Of a stretch of 64,000 bases of DNA, positions 47,292 through 57,572 are shown in pieces. The position numbers and the translations under genes are program-made. The DNA is from Lactococcus sp. dk101. Its GTDB lineage: Bacteria; Bacillota; Bacilli; Lactobacillales; Streptococcaceae. The stretch's first letter is position 1, and each line of letters begins with the position of its first letter. Under the pieces are notes generated by a model that worked only from the letters and a program-made list of their open reading frames with translations, was not told the DNA's origin and ran no database searches. The stretch covers positions 1-64,000 of the forward strand of contig NZ_WITI01000010.1 of NCBI RefSeq assembly GCF_009601055.1, read 5' to 3'.

Positions 47292-48032
47292 TTATACAGT
47301 TTGTATCAGCTTATCTACATTTCCGATGATTTTAGCCCCATTTTCATCAACGTTTGCACTTATCCATTGGCCCGATGGCTGTTTCAGCTTCATGTTGACA
47401 GCTTGTCCACTTTTAAAATACTGAACAAGTGCGACAGCAACTGTTCCTGATCCACACGCCGTCTCATAAAATAAAGTGTCAATCGAACGCACATAAACCA
47501 CAGGTTGAATGGCTGTCTCTCCTTTGTCGTCAGTGCTGACAAAGATAATGCCCACACAATTTTGAGACTGATCAGCCCATTGGTCTAACCTAGCTTGCGC
47601 TTCTTCTTTGACATTGCTCACTTTTTCTTCAAAGACGTAGTGAGTAATGCCGTCCATGTCAACGCAAAATGCAGTATCCGAAAGCGGACGAACATTTGCT
47701 TTAACAATCGGATTTAAAAGGAGAATTTCTGACCAAGCTTGCCCATGTTCAATCCCAACTGTGATGATTTTTTGACCATCACAAACACGTAAATCAAGAC
47801 GGCCATCCAAACCAGCAAGATAATACACGGCTGCACAACGGCTAGCATTGCCACAAAATTCGCCACCAGCCATCAAAAGTTGTGGCTGACCTGTTGTCGA
47901 GACAAAACCTACTTGTTCAAGTCGGGGATAAACTGTTAAGAGTTCATCATTGATTGCTTTTCTTTCCGAAAACTTTTCCACAAGTCCTTCCACAAGCATG
48001 ATATCATTACCTGCTGGCCGATAATAAGTCAT
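47292..48032 (-). CDS. DapF-like PLP-independent amino acid racemase, possibly histidine racemase
   Basis: A 246-residue DapF-fold protein. The two catalytic cysteines are in EFCGNASRCAA near 67 and ETACGSGTVAVAL near 192. It is shorter and more divergent than true diaminopimelate epimerase (about 270-330 residues). DapF-like histidine racemases are known from S. aureus (CntK) and Leuconostoc. Here the gene follows an ABC transporter controlled by a histidine leader peptide, so histidine is the best guess for the substrate. I start at the ATG at 48032 (MTYYRPAGND); the ribosome site is weak. Confidence 0.7.
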   Translation of the reverse strand: MTYYRPAGNDIMLVEGLVEKFSERKAINDELLTVYPRLEQVGFVSTTGQPQLLMAGGEFCGNASRCAAVYYLAGLDGRLDLRVCDGQKIITVGIEHGQAWSEILLLNPIVKANVRPLSDTAFCVDMDGITHYVFEEKVSNVKEEAQARLDQWADQSQNCVGIIFVSTDDKGETAIQPVVYVRSIDTLFYETACGSGTVAVALVQYFKSGQAVNMKLKQPSGQWISANVDENGAKIIGNVDKLIQTV

Positions 48033-48076
48033 TTTCAAATCTTTTGTCAGCACTGACAGCCTCCTTTACGCACTTA

Positions 48077-48177
48077 GGGCACCTCTAAAAACTCAGTTCT
48101 TCCGAAATTTGGCCGATTTTCCTAGATTTTTATAAAATCGACTCGAATCTCGAAAAAAGTAGTTTTTAGATGTCCCC
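48077..48177. mobile_element. 101-bp element with terminal inverted repeats
   Basis: Starts GGGCACCTCTAAAAACT and ends with AGTTTTTAGATGTCCCC; the two 17-base ends match as inverted repeats at 15 positions. TTA flanks both sides, possibly a 3-base target duplication. It has no coding capacity, so it is a MITE-like remnant between the transporter and racemase genes. I could not name the parent insertion sequence. Confidence 0.65.
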
Positions 48178-49005
48178 TTATTTTGTTGGATAAACGTCTT
48201 TTCCAAACCATTTGTCAGAAATTTTGGCAAATTCGCCATTATCAACTAATTTTTTGATGCCTGCATTGACCTTGTCAATCAACTCTGTATCCCCTTTGCG
48301 AGCGCCGACAGCCATTGGTGAGTCTTCATAGTTTATCTTGATGCTATTAAAATCATTGGTTTCATTGGCTTGTTTCAAGTAATAATTTGCATAAACAGCA
48401 TCGACCAAAAGAGCGTCAATGCGACCATTTTTCACATCTAAAAGTCCTTGTTCAAAAGTTGAATATTGTGAAATACTGTTGCCAGAAACCATATTTTTCA
48501 AGATTTCAGGTTGGTCATTAAAAGATTGATATTGTGAAGAACCTGATTGAACGCCGACTGTTTTGCCTTTCATATCCGCAACTGTCGTGATATTGCTAGA
48601 TTTTTTCGTCAATAAAATCGTTCCACCGTCCATATAAGTATCAGAAAATGTAACCAATTTTTCACGCTCAGGCGTTTTTGAATAGCCATTCCAAATCAAA
48701 TCAATATTGCCATTTTTCAATTCTTGTTCTTTCAATGACCAAGTGATTGGTTGCCATTTGACTTTGATACCATATGATTTGAAGACCGCGTCTGCCAAAT
48801 CAATATCAAAACCTTTGTTTGTCCCATCCTTATCCTTGAAGCCCATTGGGACAAAAGTATTGTCAAAACCAATCGTAATGGTTTTCGATTTTTCCACCTG
48901 TTTCCAAGTGTCGTCCGTCTTTGTTGAGCTGCTTCCACAGGCGGTTAATGTCACTAAAAGGAGACCAGCGACAAGTGCTAAAAATAATTTTGTAAATTTT
49001 TTCAT
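48178..49005 (-). CDS. Amino acid ABC transporter substrate-binding lipoprotein
   Basis: A 275-residue family-3 solute-binding protein. The lipobox is LVTLTAC (Cys near 23), so the mature protein is tethered outside the membrane. Typical segments are ITIGFDNTFVPMGFKDKDGTNKGFDIDLADAVFKSYGIKV, WNGYSKTPEREKLVTFSDTYMDGG and GVQSGSSQYQSF. It works with the ATPase and permease upstream. The five-His leader implies histidine as at least one substrate. Confidence 0.9.
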   Translation of the reverse strand: MKKFTKLFLALVAGLLLVTLTACGSSSTKTDDTWKQVEKSKTITIGFDNTFVPMGFKDKDGTNKGFDIDLADAVFKSYGIKVKWQPITWSLKEQELKNGNIDLIWNGYSKTPEREKLVTFSDTYMDGGTILLTKKSSNITTVADMKGKTVGVQSGSSQYQSFNDQPEILKNMVSGNSISQYSTFEQGLLDVKNGRIDALLVDAVYANYYLKQANETNDFNSIKINYEDSPMAVGARKGDTELIDKVNAGIKKLVDNGEFAKISDKWFGKDVYPTK

Positions 49006-49097
49006 GATATTTTCCTAACTTTCATTGATTGTTTAAGCAAGTTCCACATCCTTTGTATGTGGATAAGTCCTGCCATGCTTTATTTTTTTATTAACAA

Positions 49098-49730
49098 TTA
49101 TTTGGGGTTGACTTTTAAGATTTGGTCAGCAATTTTTTGAGCAAATTCAGGATCGTGCGTAACCACGATTTGCGTTGTTCCAAATGCGCGATTTTCCAAA
49201 ATCAAATCCGCCACTTGATCACGCAACTCTGAGTCTAAGGCACTCGTTGGTTCATCGTATCCGATGATTTCTGGATCAATCATCATGGCTCTTGCCAAGG
49301 CAACCCGTTGCTTTTGTCCACCCGACAAGGAAAAGGGATAAACATTACCAAAATCAGCCAAATCAATTCGGGCAAGCAATTCATTCGCTTTTTGGATGGC
49401 ATTCTTCTTGCTGACTTTTTGACTCTGAACGGGACTTAAAATCAAATTTTCCAGAACCGTTTTATGTGGAAAAAGTTGAAAATCCTGAAAAACAAAACCT
49501 AGGATATTTTGGTCAAAAAATTCATTCTCCAATTCAAAAACTTTTCCATTGAAGATAATCGTTGCCTTGTCAATCTTTTCAAGTCCTGCAAGCATCCGTA
49601 AAAGTGTCGTCTTACCGCCTCCGGATGGTCCCAAAATCGCCGTTACCTCATTGTCATTGAATGTGTAATTAAATTGGTCAAAGATAACCTTATCGCCAAA
49701 TTTTTTATTTAAATTTTTAATTTCTAGCAT
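49098..49730 (-). CDS. Amino acid ABC transporter ATP-binding protein
   Basis: A 210-residue ATPase with Walker A GPSGGGKTTLLR near 34, Q-loop QDFQLFPHKTVLENL, signature LSGGQKQR near 135 and Walker B IIGYDEPTSALD near 155. It belongs to the polar amino acid class. AAGGAG precedes the ATG, and the permease gene ends 9 bases upstream. Confidence 0.93.
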   Translation of the reverse strand: MLEIKNLNKKFGDKVIFDQFNYTFNDNEVTAILGPSGGGKTTLLRMLAGLEKIDKATIIFNGKVFELENEFFDQNILGFVFQDFQLFPHKTVLENLILSPVQSQKVSKKNAIQKANELLARIDLADFGNVYPFSLSGGQKQRVALARAMMIDPEIIGYDEPTSALDSELRDQVADLILENRAFGTTQIVVTHDPEFAQKIADQILKVNPK

Positions 49731-49739
49731 GAGCGCTCC

Positions 49740-50378
49740 TTATTTGTAAATGTTAAATCGTTTTTCAGTTATTTTGGCAAGAATAGTCAAGAGACCATTG
49801 AACATCAGATAGAATAAACCAGCAATATAAATTGGAACCATCGTAATGTCACGCGTCATTGCCGTTTGCGCAGCAAGCGTAACGTCCATGATACCGACCA
49901 CATAGACAAGCGAGCTATCCTTAACCAGATTGATGACCTCATTCATTACACTAGGCAGAACAATCTTGACCACTTGAGGTAAAATAATCAATCGACTCGT
50001 TTGCCATTTGCTCAATTTCAGTACTTTTGCTGCTTCATATTGTCCTTTAGGAATGGCAGCAATCCCACCTCGGAAGATTTCTGCAAAATAGGCAGCATAG
50101 TTTAAAATAAATGCAATCAAGACAGACAAAAGCCGATTTTGTATGGTAATGCCTATGACAGGAAGGCCAAAGTAAATCGTGATGATTTGAAGCAAAAGCG
50201 GTGTGCCACGCATAATCCAGATATAAAGATTAAAAATCCATTTCAAGACAGGAAGACGAAGGAGATAAGCGATAATAATTCCTAAAGGAATTGAAAAGAG
50301 AAGTGTAATGAAGAAAACTTGAAGTGTCACAACAAAGCCTTGAGCTAATTGTGGCAGGATACTAATAATATAGGACAT
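49740..50378 (-). CDS. Amino acid ABC transporter permease
   Basis: A 212-residue HisM/GlnP-type permease with five helices. The EAA loop is EIFRGGIAAIPKGQYEAAKVLKLSKWQTSRLIILPQ near 102. It is the first structural gene after the leader peptide and attenuator. AAAGG precedes the ATG at six bases. Confidence 0.92.
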   Translation of the reverse strand: MSYIISILPQLAQGFVVTLQVFFITLLFSIPLGIIIAYLLRLPVLKWIFNLYIWIMRGTPLLLQIITIYFGLPVIGITIQNRLLSVLIAFILNYAAYFAEIFRGGIAAIPKGQYEAAKVLKLSKWQTSRLIILPQVVKIVLPSVMNEVINLVKDSSLVYVVGIMDVTLAAQTAMTRDITMVPIYIAGLFYLMFNGLLTILAKITEKRFNIYK

Positions 50379-50483
50379 ATTTTACCTTTCTTTGATTAAA
50401 ATATTAGAATATTCAGACATTGTAAATGATATAAAAATCCTTTGTTTGCAAGTGATTTTTTTTACTAACAAAGGAGAGTACAA

Positions 50484-50580
50484 GCAAATAAAAAGACCGG
50501 CTGTCTTTACAACCGGTCTTTTATGAAATCACCGGCATAGATACTTGAGCGTACTCAAAAGTTGTATCTATACCACTGTA
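50484..50580 (-). promoter_or_regulatory. Histidine attenuator: competing hairpins and terminator
   Basis: Minus-strand parts: AAAAGTTGT (50585-50593) can pair with ACAACTTTT either inside the leader gene (50622-50630) or after it (50557-50565). A large hairpin joins 50564-50574 with 50534-50544. The terminator is AAGACCGG/CCGGTCTT (50493-50520) plus a T run. CCGGT at 50531-50535 can pair with the terminator's 5' arm (50513-50517) as an antiterminator. Stalling on the His codons would free the antiterminator. Confidence 0.85.
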
Positions 50581-50591
50581 TGACACAACTT

Positions 50592-50639
50592 TTATCTATG
50601 ATGATGATGATGAATTGTAGTAAAAGTTGTTTGATACAT
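50592..50639 (-). CDS. Histidine leader peptide
   Basis: A 15-codon reading frame, MYQTTFTTIHHHHHR, with five consecutive His codons (CAT) before one Arg codon and TAA. The ribosome site AAGGAGG is perfect and seven bases from the ATG. The peptide itself needs no function; ribosome speed over the His codons senses charged tRNA-His and chooses the downstream RNA fold. It leads the ABC transporter operon. Confidence 0.9.
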   Translation of the reverse strand: MYQTTFTTIHHHHHR

Positions 50640-50672
50640 TGTGATTCCTCCTTGAATTTTTTATTTTTTATA

Positions 50673-50701
50673 ATTATAGCTTATTTAAAAACATTATGCA
50701 A
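50673..50701 (-). promoter_or_regulatory. Promoter of the histidine leader and transporter operon
   Basis: TTGCAT (50696-50701), 17 bases, TATAAT (50673-50678) on the minus strand, about 30 bases before the leader peptide. Confidence 0.7.
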
Positions 50702-50750
50702 GAAAAAACCTTGAAAAAATAGAATAAAAATTCATAAATCAGACTTTTTG

Positions 50751-50765
50751 TGTTAAAATGTGCTT
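50751..50765 (+). promoter_or_regulatory. Extended -10 promoter of the PPIase gene, leaderless layout
   Basis: TGT then TAAAAT (50754-50759), exactly six bases and ATG; no ribosome site. Confidence 0.6.
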
Positions 50766-51602
50766 ATGGAAACGAAAAACAATAAAAATATCCTCCTCAT
50801 TGTTGGAGGTGTGATTCTTGTCATCATCGTAGCTGTCTTGATTTATTTTGCAAATAAACCTTCTCATTCAAGCACAACAGATACAAGTTCATCTAGCACA
50901 AGCACAAGTGTCAGCTCTAGCACTGCCGGTGAAGGCACTGATATTGCAGGCACTCAAACCACACAAGCGAAACTTGACAAAGTGAGCTTGCCACAGCTAT
51001 CAACGACGGTATCTTCTGACGAAGCCGAAGTTCAACTTGAAACAACAGCAGGCAATATCAACATCAAGCTTTTCCCTAAACTTGCACCAAATGCTGTTGA
51101 AAATTTCTTAGCCCTTGCTAAAGAAGGTTATTATAAAGATAATGAATTCTTCCGCGTCATCAATGACTTCATGATTCAAGCTGGTGATCCTTCAAATAAA
51201 GGAACAGGCAGCAAAGTTGTCAGCTCTGTCAATGGCGGAAAATCATTTGATACTGAAATTTCTGACCAACTTTACAATATTCGCGGTGCGCTTTCACTTG
51301 CCAATACAGGTGCAGCAAGCTCAAGTAGTTCACAATTCTTTATCGTTCAAGGCAGCCAAGATATGTCAAGTCAACTGACCAATTATCTTCGTCCAGCAAA
51401 AATTGCTGATGCCTACAAAAAAGGCGGCTACCCAAGTCTTGACGGTTCATACACAGTCTTTGGACAAGTCATTTCAGGTATGGACATCGTCGATAAGATT
51501 GCCTCTGCAAAAGTAACAGCAAATTCAAGCGGTGAAGAATCATCACCTGTTTCACCAGTCAAAATTACAAACGTTAAAATCGTTAAAGATTGGAAATTCT
51601 AA
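50766..51602 (+). CDS. Membrane-anchored cyclophilin-type peptidyl-prolyl isomerase
   Basis: A 278-residue protein: one N-terminal membrane helix (about 8-30), a Ser/Thr-rich linker (35-60) and a cyclophilin domain (about 88-275). The active-site segment is FFRVINDFMIQAGDPSNKGTG near 128, followed by ALSLANTGAASSSSSQFFI near 180. It probably folds exported proteins on the outer face of the membrane. The ATG at 50766 is preceded at six bases by the -10 box. A terminator built on the window palindrome follows. Confidence 0.9.
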   Translation: METKNNKNILLIVGGVILVIIVAVLIYFANKPSHSSTTDTSSSSTSTSVSSSTAGEGTDIAGTQTTQAKLDKVSLPQLSTTVSSDEAEVQLETTAGNINIKLFPKLAPNAVENFLALAKEGYYKDNEFFRVINDFMIQAGDPSNKGTGSKVVSSVNGGKSFDTEISDQLYNIRGALSLANTGAASSSSSQFFIVQGSQDMSSQLTNYLRPAKIADAYKKGGYPSLDGSYTVFGQVISGMDIVDKIASAKVTANSSGEESSPVSPVKITNVKIVKDWKF

Positions 51603-51606
51603 CAAT

Positions 51607-51643
51607 AAATAAACCTCTGTCAGCTCTGACAGGGTTTATTTTT

Positions 51644-51646
<3 letters not shown>
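51607..51646. terminator. Terminator built on the window palindrome
   Basis: AAACC...TGTCAG-CT-CTGACA...GGTTT with a T run; perfect palindrome at 51618-51631. It serves the PPIase gene and possibly bglA. Confidence 0.85.
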
Positions 51647-53355
<1,709 letters not shown>

Positions 53356-53379
53356 AACTTTTTTCATTTTAAATTATTG

Positions 53380-55311
53380 TTATCTCAAAATCGTCATAAG
53401 ATAATCACCGGCATTCACTTCATGCTCGCCAGTAGGTAAGGTATCTTCACATTCGCTTGTTACAACGATAGGTGTTACGGTTGAAAAACCTTTTTGTTTG
53501 ATAAACTCAAGGTCAACCATCATCAATTTCTGCCCTGCAACAACTTCATCGCCCTCATTTACGAGCGCTGTGAAGCCTTCTCCTTCTAATTGAACTGTAT
53601 CCATACCAATATGAATGAGAATTTCTGTTCCATTTTCCGTCAGCATACCGATGGCATGTTTCGTTGGAAATACAAATTGAATGATACCATTTGTTGGCGC
53701 CAATAATTCTCCTGACGCTGGTTCAATCGCAATTCCTTTGCCAAACGTTCCTGATGCAAAGACAGGATCTGGCGTTTCGCTAAGTGGTAAAAGCTTTCCA
53801 GCAAATGGTGATGCAATGATTTCTTTGATGTTAAGCTTTTCAGCTGGTGTCGTTACACTTTCATGAACCTGAAGGGGTGTATTTTCTTCTGCCATGGCTT
53901 CTGTTTCATAAAGTTTAGGAATTTTGACAAACATGGTCAAAGCAAAGCCAAGAACAAAGGCAAGAACTGTTGCAAAAATACCAACATACAGATTTCCCAA
54001 TCCTGATTTTGCAGTGAAAAGACTCAAAAATCCGAAAATTCCAAGCCCGCCCATGACATAAACCTTAAACTGAAGGAAGCCTGCAATACCTGATGCAATA
54101 CCTGCAGCAATACAACTCATGATAAATGGCGTTTTCATGGGCAAGGTCACACCATAAATACTTGGTTCAGTCACACCAAACAAGCCCGAGATAAAAGCTG
54201 GAATAGAAATTTGTTTAACTTTTGATTCTTTTGTCCGGATCATGACTGCCAACAAGGCACCGATTTGTGCAAAACTAGGCGTAAATGCGGCTGCAATAAT
54301 CGGATCATGACCAAGTGTCATAATATTGTTGATTGCGATTGGAATTAAGCCCCAATGAAGGCCGAACATAACGAGTACTTGCCAGAACCCACCGATTAAG
54401 GCACCTGCGAGCCAAGGCGCAAAATGTTGGATGGAAATCAAACCATTTCCAACACCAGTCGCTGCCCATGTCATTACAGGGCCAATAATCAAAATCGAGA
54501 CAGGAACGGCAATCAAAATCGTACCGAATGGAACAATAAATAATTTAATAACATCTGGCACAACCCGTTTCAACCAGTGTTCAATCTTAGACGCAAAGTA
54601 AACCGCGATGATAATTGGAACAACTGTTGAATAATAAGACTGAATAATCACAGGAATGCCGAAAAATGTATAGTAGATTGGGCTAGCAAACATGGTTCCA
54701 GAAAAGAGGGTGTAGAGAGGATGTCCCGTTGTTGGATTGATAAGAGAAGGATAAAGCATCGCTCCTGCAATCGCCATTGCCGTAAATTTATTGATGTTGA
54801 ATTTTTTTGCTGCAGTATAAGCCAAGAAAAATGGCAAAAATTGGAAAAGTCCATCTCCAGCAGCTTGGATTAAAAGATAGGTTCCTGATGTCGTTGCAAA
54901 GCCAGACGCTGCAAGCAAGGCGGCTAATCCTTTTAACATCCCTGCTGCAGCCAGTGGGCCTAAGATAGGTTGGAACAAACCAGACATCAACTGAATAAAG
55001 CGATTGAACAAACTTCCTTTCGGTGCTTCGTTAACCGTTTCTGTTGTCGTTGCACCTGCTAAGTTTCCAACCCGATTGACTGCGTCAAAGACATCTGGAA
55101 CTTCATTGCCAATCACGACTTGATACTGTCCGCCAGACTTGACGACCGTTACCACACCTTCGCGTTGTTTCAAATAGTTATCATCAGCAAGTCCTTCGTC
55201 TTTAAGACGGAAGCGTAACCGTGTAATACAATGAACGAGGTCAATTACATTTTCTCGTCCGCCAACATGGTCAAGGATATCCTTAGCCAGTGCATCATAA
55301 TTCTTTGCCAT
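53380..55311 (-). CDS. bglP: PTS beta-glucoside transporter, IIBCA
   Basis: A 643-residue fused permease. IIB (about 1-85) has the phosphorylated cysteine in LVHCITRLRFRL near 27. IIC (about 105-465) has about ten helices and the sugar-site loop GVTEPSIYGV. IIA (about 500-640) has the phosphorylated histidine in EILIHIGMDTVQLEGEGF near 572. It imports and phosphorylates beta-glucosides. AAAGGAG precedes the ATG. The gene is read after LicT-type antitermination. Confidence 0.95.
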   Translation of the reverse strand: MAKNYDALAKDILDHVGGRENVIDLVHCITRLRFRLKDEGLADDNYLKQREGVVTVVKSGGQYQVVIGNEVPDVFDAVNRVGNLAGATTTETVNEAPKGSLFNRFIQLMSGLFQPILGPLAAAGMLKGLAALLAASGFATTSGTYLLIQAAGDGLFQFLPFFLAYTAAKKFNINKFTAMAIAGAMLYPSLINPTTGHPLYTLFSGTMFASPIYYTFFGIPVIIQSYYSTVVPIIIAVYFASKIEHWLKRVVPDVIKLFIVPFGTILIAVPVSILIIGPVMTWAATGVGNGLISIQHFAPWLAGALIGGFWQVLVMFGLHWGLIPIAINNIMTLGHDPIIAAAFTPSFAQIGALLAVMIRTKESKVKQISIPAFISGLFGVTEPSIYGVTLPMKTPFIMSCIAAGIASGIAGFLQFKVYVMGGLGIFGFLSLFTAKSGLGNLYVGIFATVLAFVLGFALTMFVKIPKLYETEAMAEENTPLQVHESVTTPAEKLNIKEIIASPFAGKLLPLSETPDPVFASGTFGKGIAIEPASGELLAPTNGIIQFVFPTKHAIGMLTENGTEILIHIGMDTVQLEGEGFTALVNEGDEVVAGQKLMMVDLEFIKQKGFSTVTPIVVTSECEDTLPTGEHEVNAGDYLMTILR

Positions 55312-55331
55312 TTTTTTCTCCTTTTTTGGCT

Positions 55332-55571
55332 TATACTAGTTAACCTCTAAACGACTTTTAAGTCGGTTAGTAGATTAACTGCAGATATACTGCCTTGCGC
55401 TAGTGCAAGAAGTGGTTTGCGTTTTGCTCTTGCGACTTTAGTCGCTAAGCAAACCGACAAATGTTTTGTGCGTAAAACGCAAACTTTGCGACTGCGACTA
55501 ACGAACTTGTTCGTTTAGCGAGCATCGACAGCGAAGCAACTTCTATGTTTTTTAGAAGTTAAACAGTATTA
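55332..55571. repeat. Intergenic repeat element, copy 3 (240 bp)
   Basis: Same ends as the other two copies. The first hairpin has different bases but is still paired (CTAAACGACT with AGTCGGTTAG), which suggests that the RNA or DNA fold is selected. The hairpin module at 55421-55462 matches 25101-25144. Its last three bases are the licT stop codon. Confidence 0.85.
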
Positions 55572-56411
55572 ATTTTCAAATTCAAAGACCAACCGTTGAA
55601 TATGTAGCGTTAGATAAGCAATTTCATCTGTATCTAACTTATAGCCACGTTGTTGATCAAGATAAGTAACGATTTTATCCACACATCGACTTGCTTCCGG
55701 ATACTTATTTTTAACCTGCTCGTAGAGAAAAGGATCCATCATTTTAACTGTTCCATCTCCTGAGATGAGGCGTTGTCCCAAATAATGTAAGTGCGTAATC
55801 ACCCGCTGAAAGCTCAGTGCATTTTCGTCAAAGCTGACATGATAATGAACTCTTACAATTTTTAGAATGTCATCAATGATATGTGTGATTTCATAAGTGT
55901 TCCGATAAATTCCATTTTCTTGTCTTGCGTTCACAAAATGCAAGGCAAGGGCCGCTGCCTCATCCTCATCTAAATCGAGCTGCAAATGTTCATTTATAAG
56001 CAAGATGTACTTTTTACTCAGATTAAATTCTTCTGGATAAAATTTACGAACTTCCCAGACTAGAGGATTTTTAATTTTCAAACCTTCTCTTGCACGTTCA
56101 AGAGCAAAGTGAATATGGTCAGCGAGTGACACATACAAACTTAAAAAATAAGTTTGATTAAATTTTTCTTCTGCCTCTTTTATCAAACTTGCCACCAAGT
56201 CGATTTCTTCTGGCGGAAGTTGTTCATAAATATCAAGCAAAGAATCACGCATGCTTTTTCGCTGAAAGGCAAACTCTTTCTCAATTTCATTTTCATCAAC
56301 AGAATCGCCAGCTTTTTTCTTAAACCCGATTCCTTTTCCCATCACGAATTTTTCTTCTTCATTCGATGTGACCAATAAGGCATTATTATTAAATACCTTG
56401 ACAATTTGCAT
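55569..56411 (-). CDS. licT: LicT/BglG family transcription antiterminator
   Basis: A 280-residue antiterminator. The RNA-binding CAT domain is at 1-55 (MQIVKVFNNNALLV, then KGIGFKKKAGD). PRD1 covers about 65-170 (LADHIHFALERAR) and PRD2 about 170-278 (ALALHFVNARQ, IAYLTLHIQRLV), with the PTS-phosphorylated histidines. It should bind the RAT sequence just upstream and stop termination when beta-glucosides are present. AAAGGAG sets the ATG at 56411. Confidence 0.95.
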   Translation of the reverse strand: MQIVKVFNNNALLVTSNEEEKFVMGKGIGFKKKAGDSVDENEIEKEFAFQRKSMRDSLLDIYEQLPPEEIDLVASLIKEAEEKFNQTYFLSLYVSLADHIHFALERAREGLKIKNPLVWEVRKFYPEEFNLSKKYILLINEHLQLDLDEDEAAALALHFVNARQENGIYRNTYEITHIIDDILKIVRVHYHVSFDENALSFQRVITHLHYLGQRLISGDGTVKMMDPFLYEQVKNKYPEASRCVDKIVTYLDQQRGYKLDTDEIAYLTLHIQRLVFEFEN

Positions 56412-56436
56412 TGTTGCTCCTTTCTTGGACAAAAGA

Positions 56437-56530
56437 AAAGACCGAAACAAAAGCATACCTTAGCAATCCATTGCTAGAGCATTCGTTCATTTCGGTCTCG
56501 CCAGCTTCACCCGTCACAATCCTTATTTTG
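56437..56530 (-). promoter_or_regulatory. RAT antiterminator site and leader terminator of the bgl operon
   Basis: On the minus strand AAGGATTGTGACGGGTGAAG, continued by CTGGCGAGACC, matches the LicT/BglG ribonucleic antiterminator and overlaps a terminator stem (GACCGAAA...TTTCGGTC, then TTTT). LicT binding would prevent the terminator. Confidence 0.88.
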
Positions 56531-56535
56531 ACTCC

Positions 56536-56572
56536 ATTATACCATCATTTTTATTTTTTGCAAGCGCAAACA
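56536..56572 (-). promoter_or_regulatory. bgl promoter with overlapping cre site
   Basis: TTGCAA (56558-56563), 16 bases, TATAAT (56536-56541). On the plus strand, TTGCAAGCGCAAACA (56558-56572) matches the catabolite-response consensus WTGNAANCGNWNNCW, covering the -35. CcpA repression in glucose is expected. Confidence 0.75.
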
Positions 56573-56579
56573 TATGTTT

Positions 56580-56626
56580 TTTAAAAAAAACCTCTGTCAG
56601 CTCTGACAGGGGTTTATTTTTTTAAT
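56580..56626 (-). terminator. Terminator built on the window palindrome
   Basis: AAACC...TGTCAG-CT-CTGACA...GGTTT (palindrome 56595-56608), with A and T runs; ends the relQ-nadK-rluD unit. Confidence 0.83.
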
Positions 56627-57570
56627 AATTGTTTCATATCTTCTGGCATATCCAGCTCAATATCTACCATTTTATCTGTAAAAGGGTGTAAAAATTGCAA
56701 GTGATGACAATGAAGTGCTTGTCGGCTCATGACCTCGTGATTGCCACCATACAAGTCATCGCCGATCAACGGAAATCCCAAATGTGAGAAATGCACCCGA
56801 ATTTGATGTGTGCGCCCCGTATGGAGTTCAATGTCAAGCAGAGCATAATCATTTTGCTCATCAATACGCACAAAACTTGTACTTGCAGATTTACTGCCCT
56901 CATCAAATCGGACTTGGCGTTGGATAATCGAGCCATCGAAGCGACCAATCCGTAAATCAATCTGACCATTGGCTGGCAATGGCTGTCCGGCCTGCCGTAA
57001 ATTTTCACTGACCGCTTCTTTTTCAAATTCTGTCAGCTCTGACAAAACCTGTTTTGCGTCAACAATGGCAAAATACCGTTTTTGCAGGCTTTCACGATAT
57101 TTAGACCCCATGTTCATCAAGGCATGTGCATAGCGATGTTTAGCAAAAAACATCAAGCCACTGGTATCACGGTCAAGTCGCGTGATAATATGCACTGCTT
57201 GATTGGCATAGGCCTGCCTTGTGATGTAGCCTTTAACTGCATTGGACATGGCACCGTTTGGATGTACCGCACCTGTAATGGATGGCATTCCAGCCGGCTT
57301 ATTCACCACTAAATAATGGTCATCTTCAAAGACAATCTCCAATGGTAAATTTTCTGGAAGCAAAAACTCATTGTCTGGCTCATCTGGAACGACGATTGTT
57401 ACAATATCGCCTACGGCAAGTCGAAAAATGGCATTTTGCTCACTGCCATTGACTAAAATCTGTCCACCATCAAACTTGATATTTGAGAGCAAGCGTTTTG
57501 AAACGCCATGTCTCTTGAGCAAGCCTTTGACCATACTACGGTCAATTTCATTTGTAAAAGAAAACTGCAC
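56614..57570 (-). CDS. RluD-like pseudouridine synthase
   Basis: A 318-residue RluA/RluD-family enzyme (YjbO type) that isomerises uridines in RNA. The N-terminal S4-like region (about 15-75) contains LLKRHGVSKRLLSNIKFDGGQILVNG. The catalytic motif is ITRLDRDTSGLMFFAKH near 128 with the essential aspartate; RTHQIRVHFSHLGFPLIGDDLYGG near 255 is the C-terminal signature. It starts two bases after the nadK stop. A perfect palindrome at 57031-57044 encodes LSELTEFE. Confidence 0.9.
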   Translation of the reverse strand: MQFSFTNEIDRSMVKGLLKRHGVSKRLLSNIKFDGGQILVNGSEQNAIFRLAVGDIVTIVVPDEPDNEFLLPENLPLEIVFEDDHYLVVNKPAGMPSITGAVHPNGAMSNAVKGYITRQAYANQAVHIITRLDRDTSGLMFFAKHRYAHALMNMGSKYRESLQKRYFAIVDAKQVLSELTEFEKEAVSENLRQAGQPLPANGQIDLRIGRFDGSIIQRQVRFDEGSKSASTSFVRIDEQNDYALLDIELHTGRTHQIRVHFSHLGFPLIGDDLYGGNHEVMSRQALHCHHLQFLHPFTDKMVDIELDMPEDMKQLLKK

Positions 57571-57572
57571 GA

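Noticed and set aside
47292-48032. Housekeeping diaminopimelate epimerase
   Set aside because: Too short and divergent, lactococcal walls use lysine, and the gene belongs to a histidine-controlled transporter operon; it remains an alternative.
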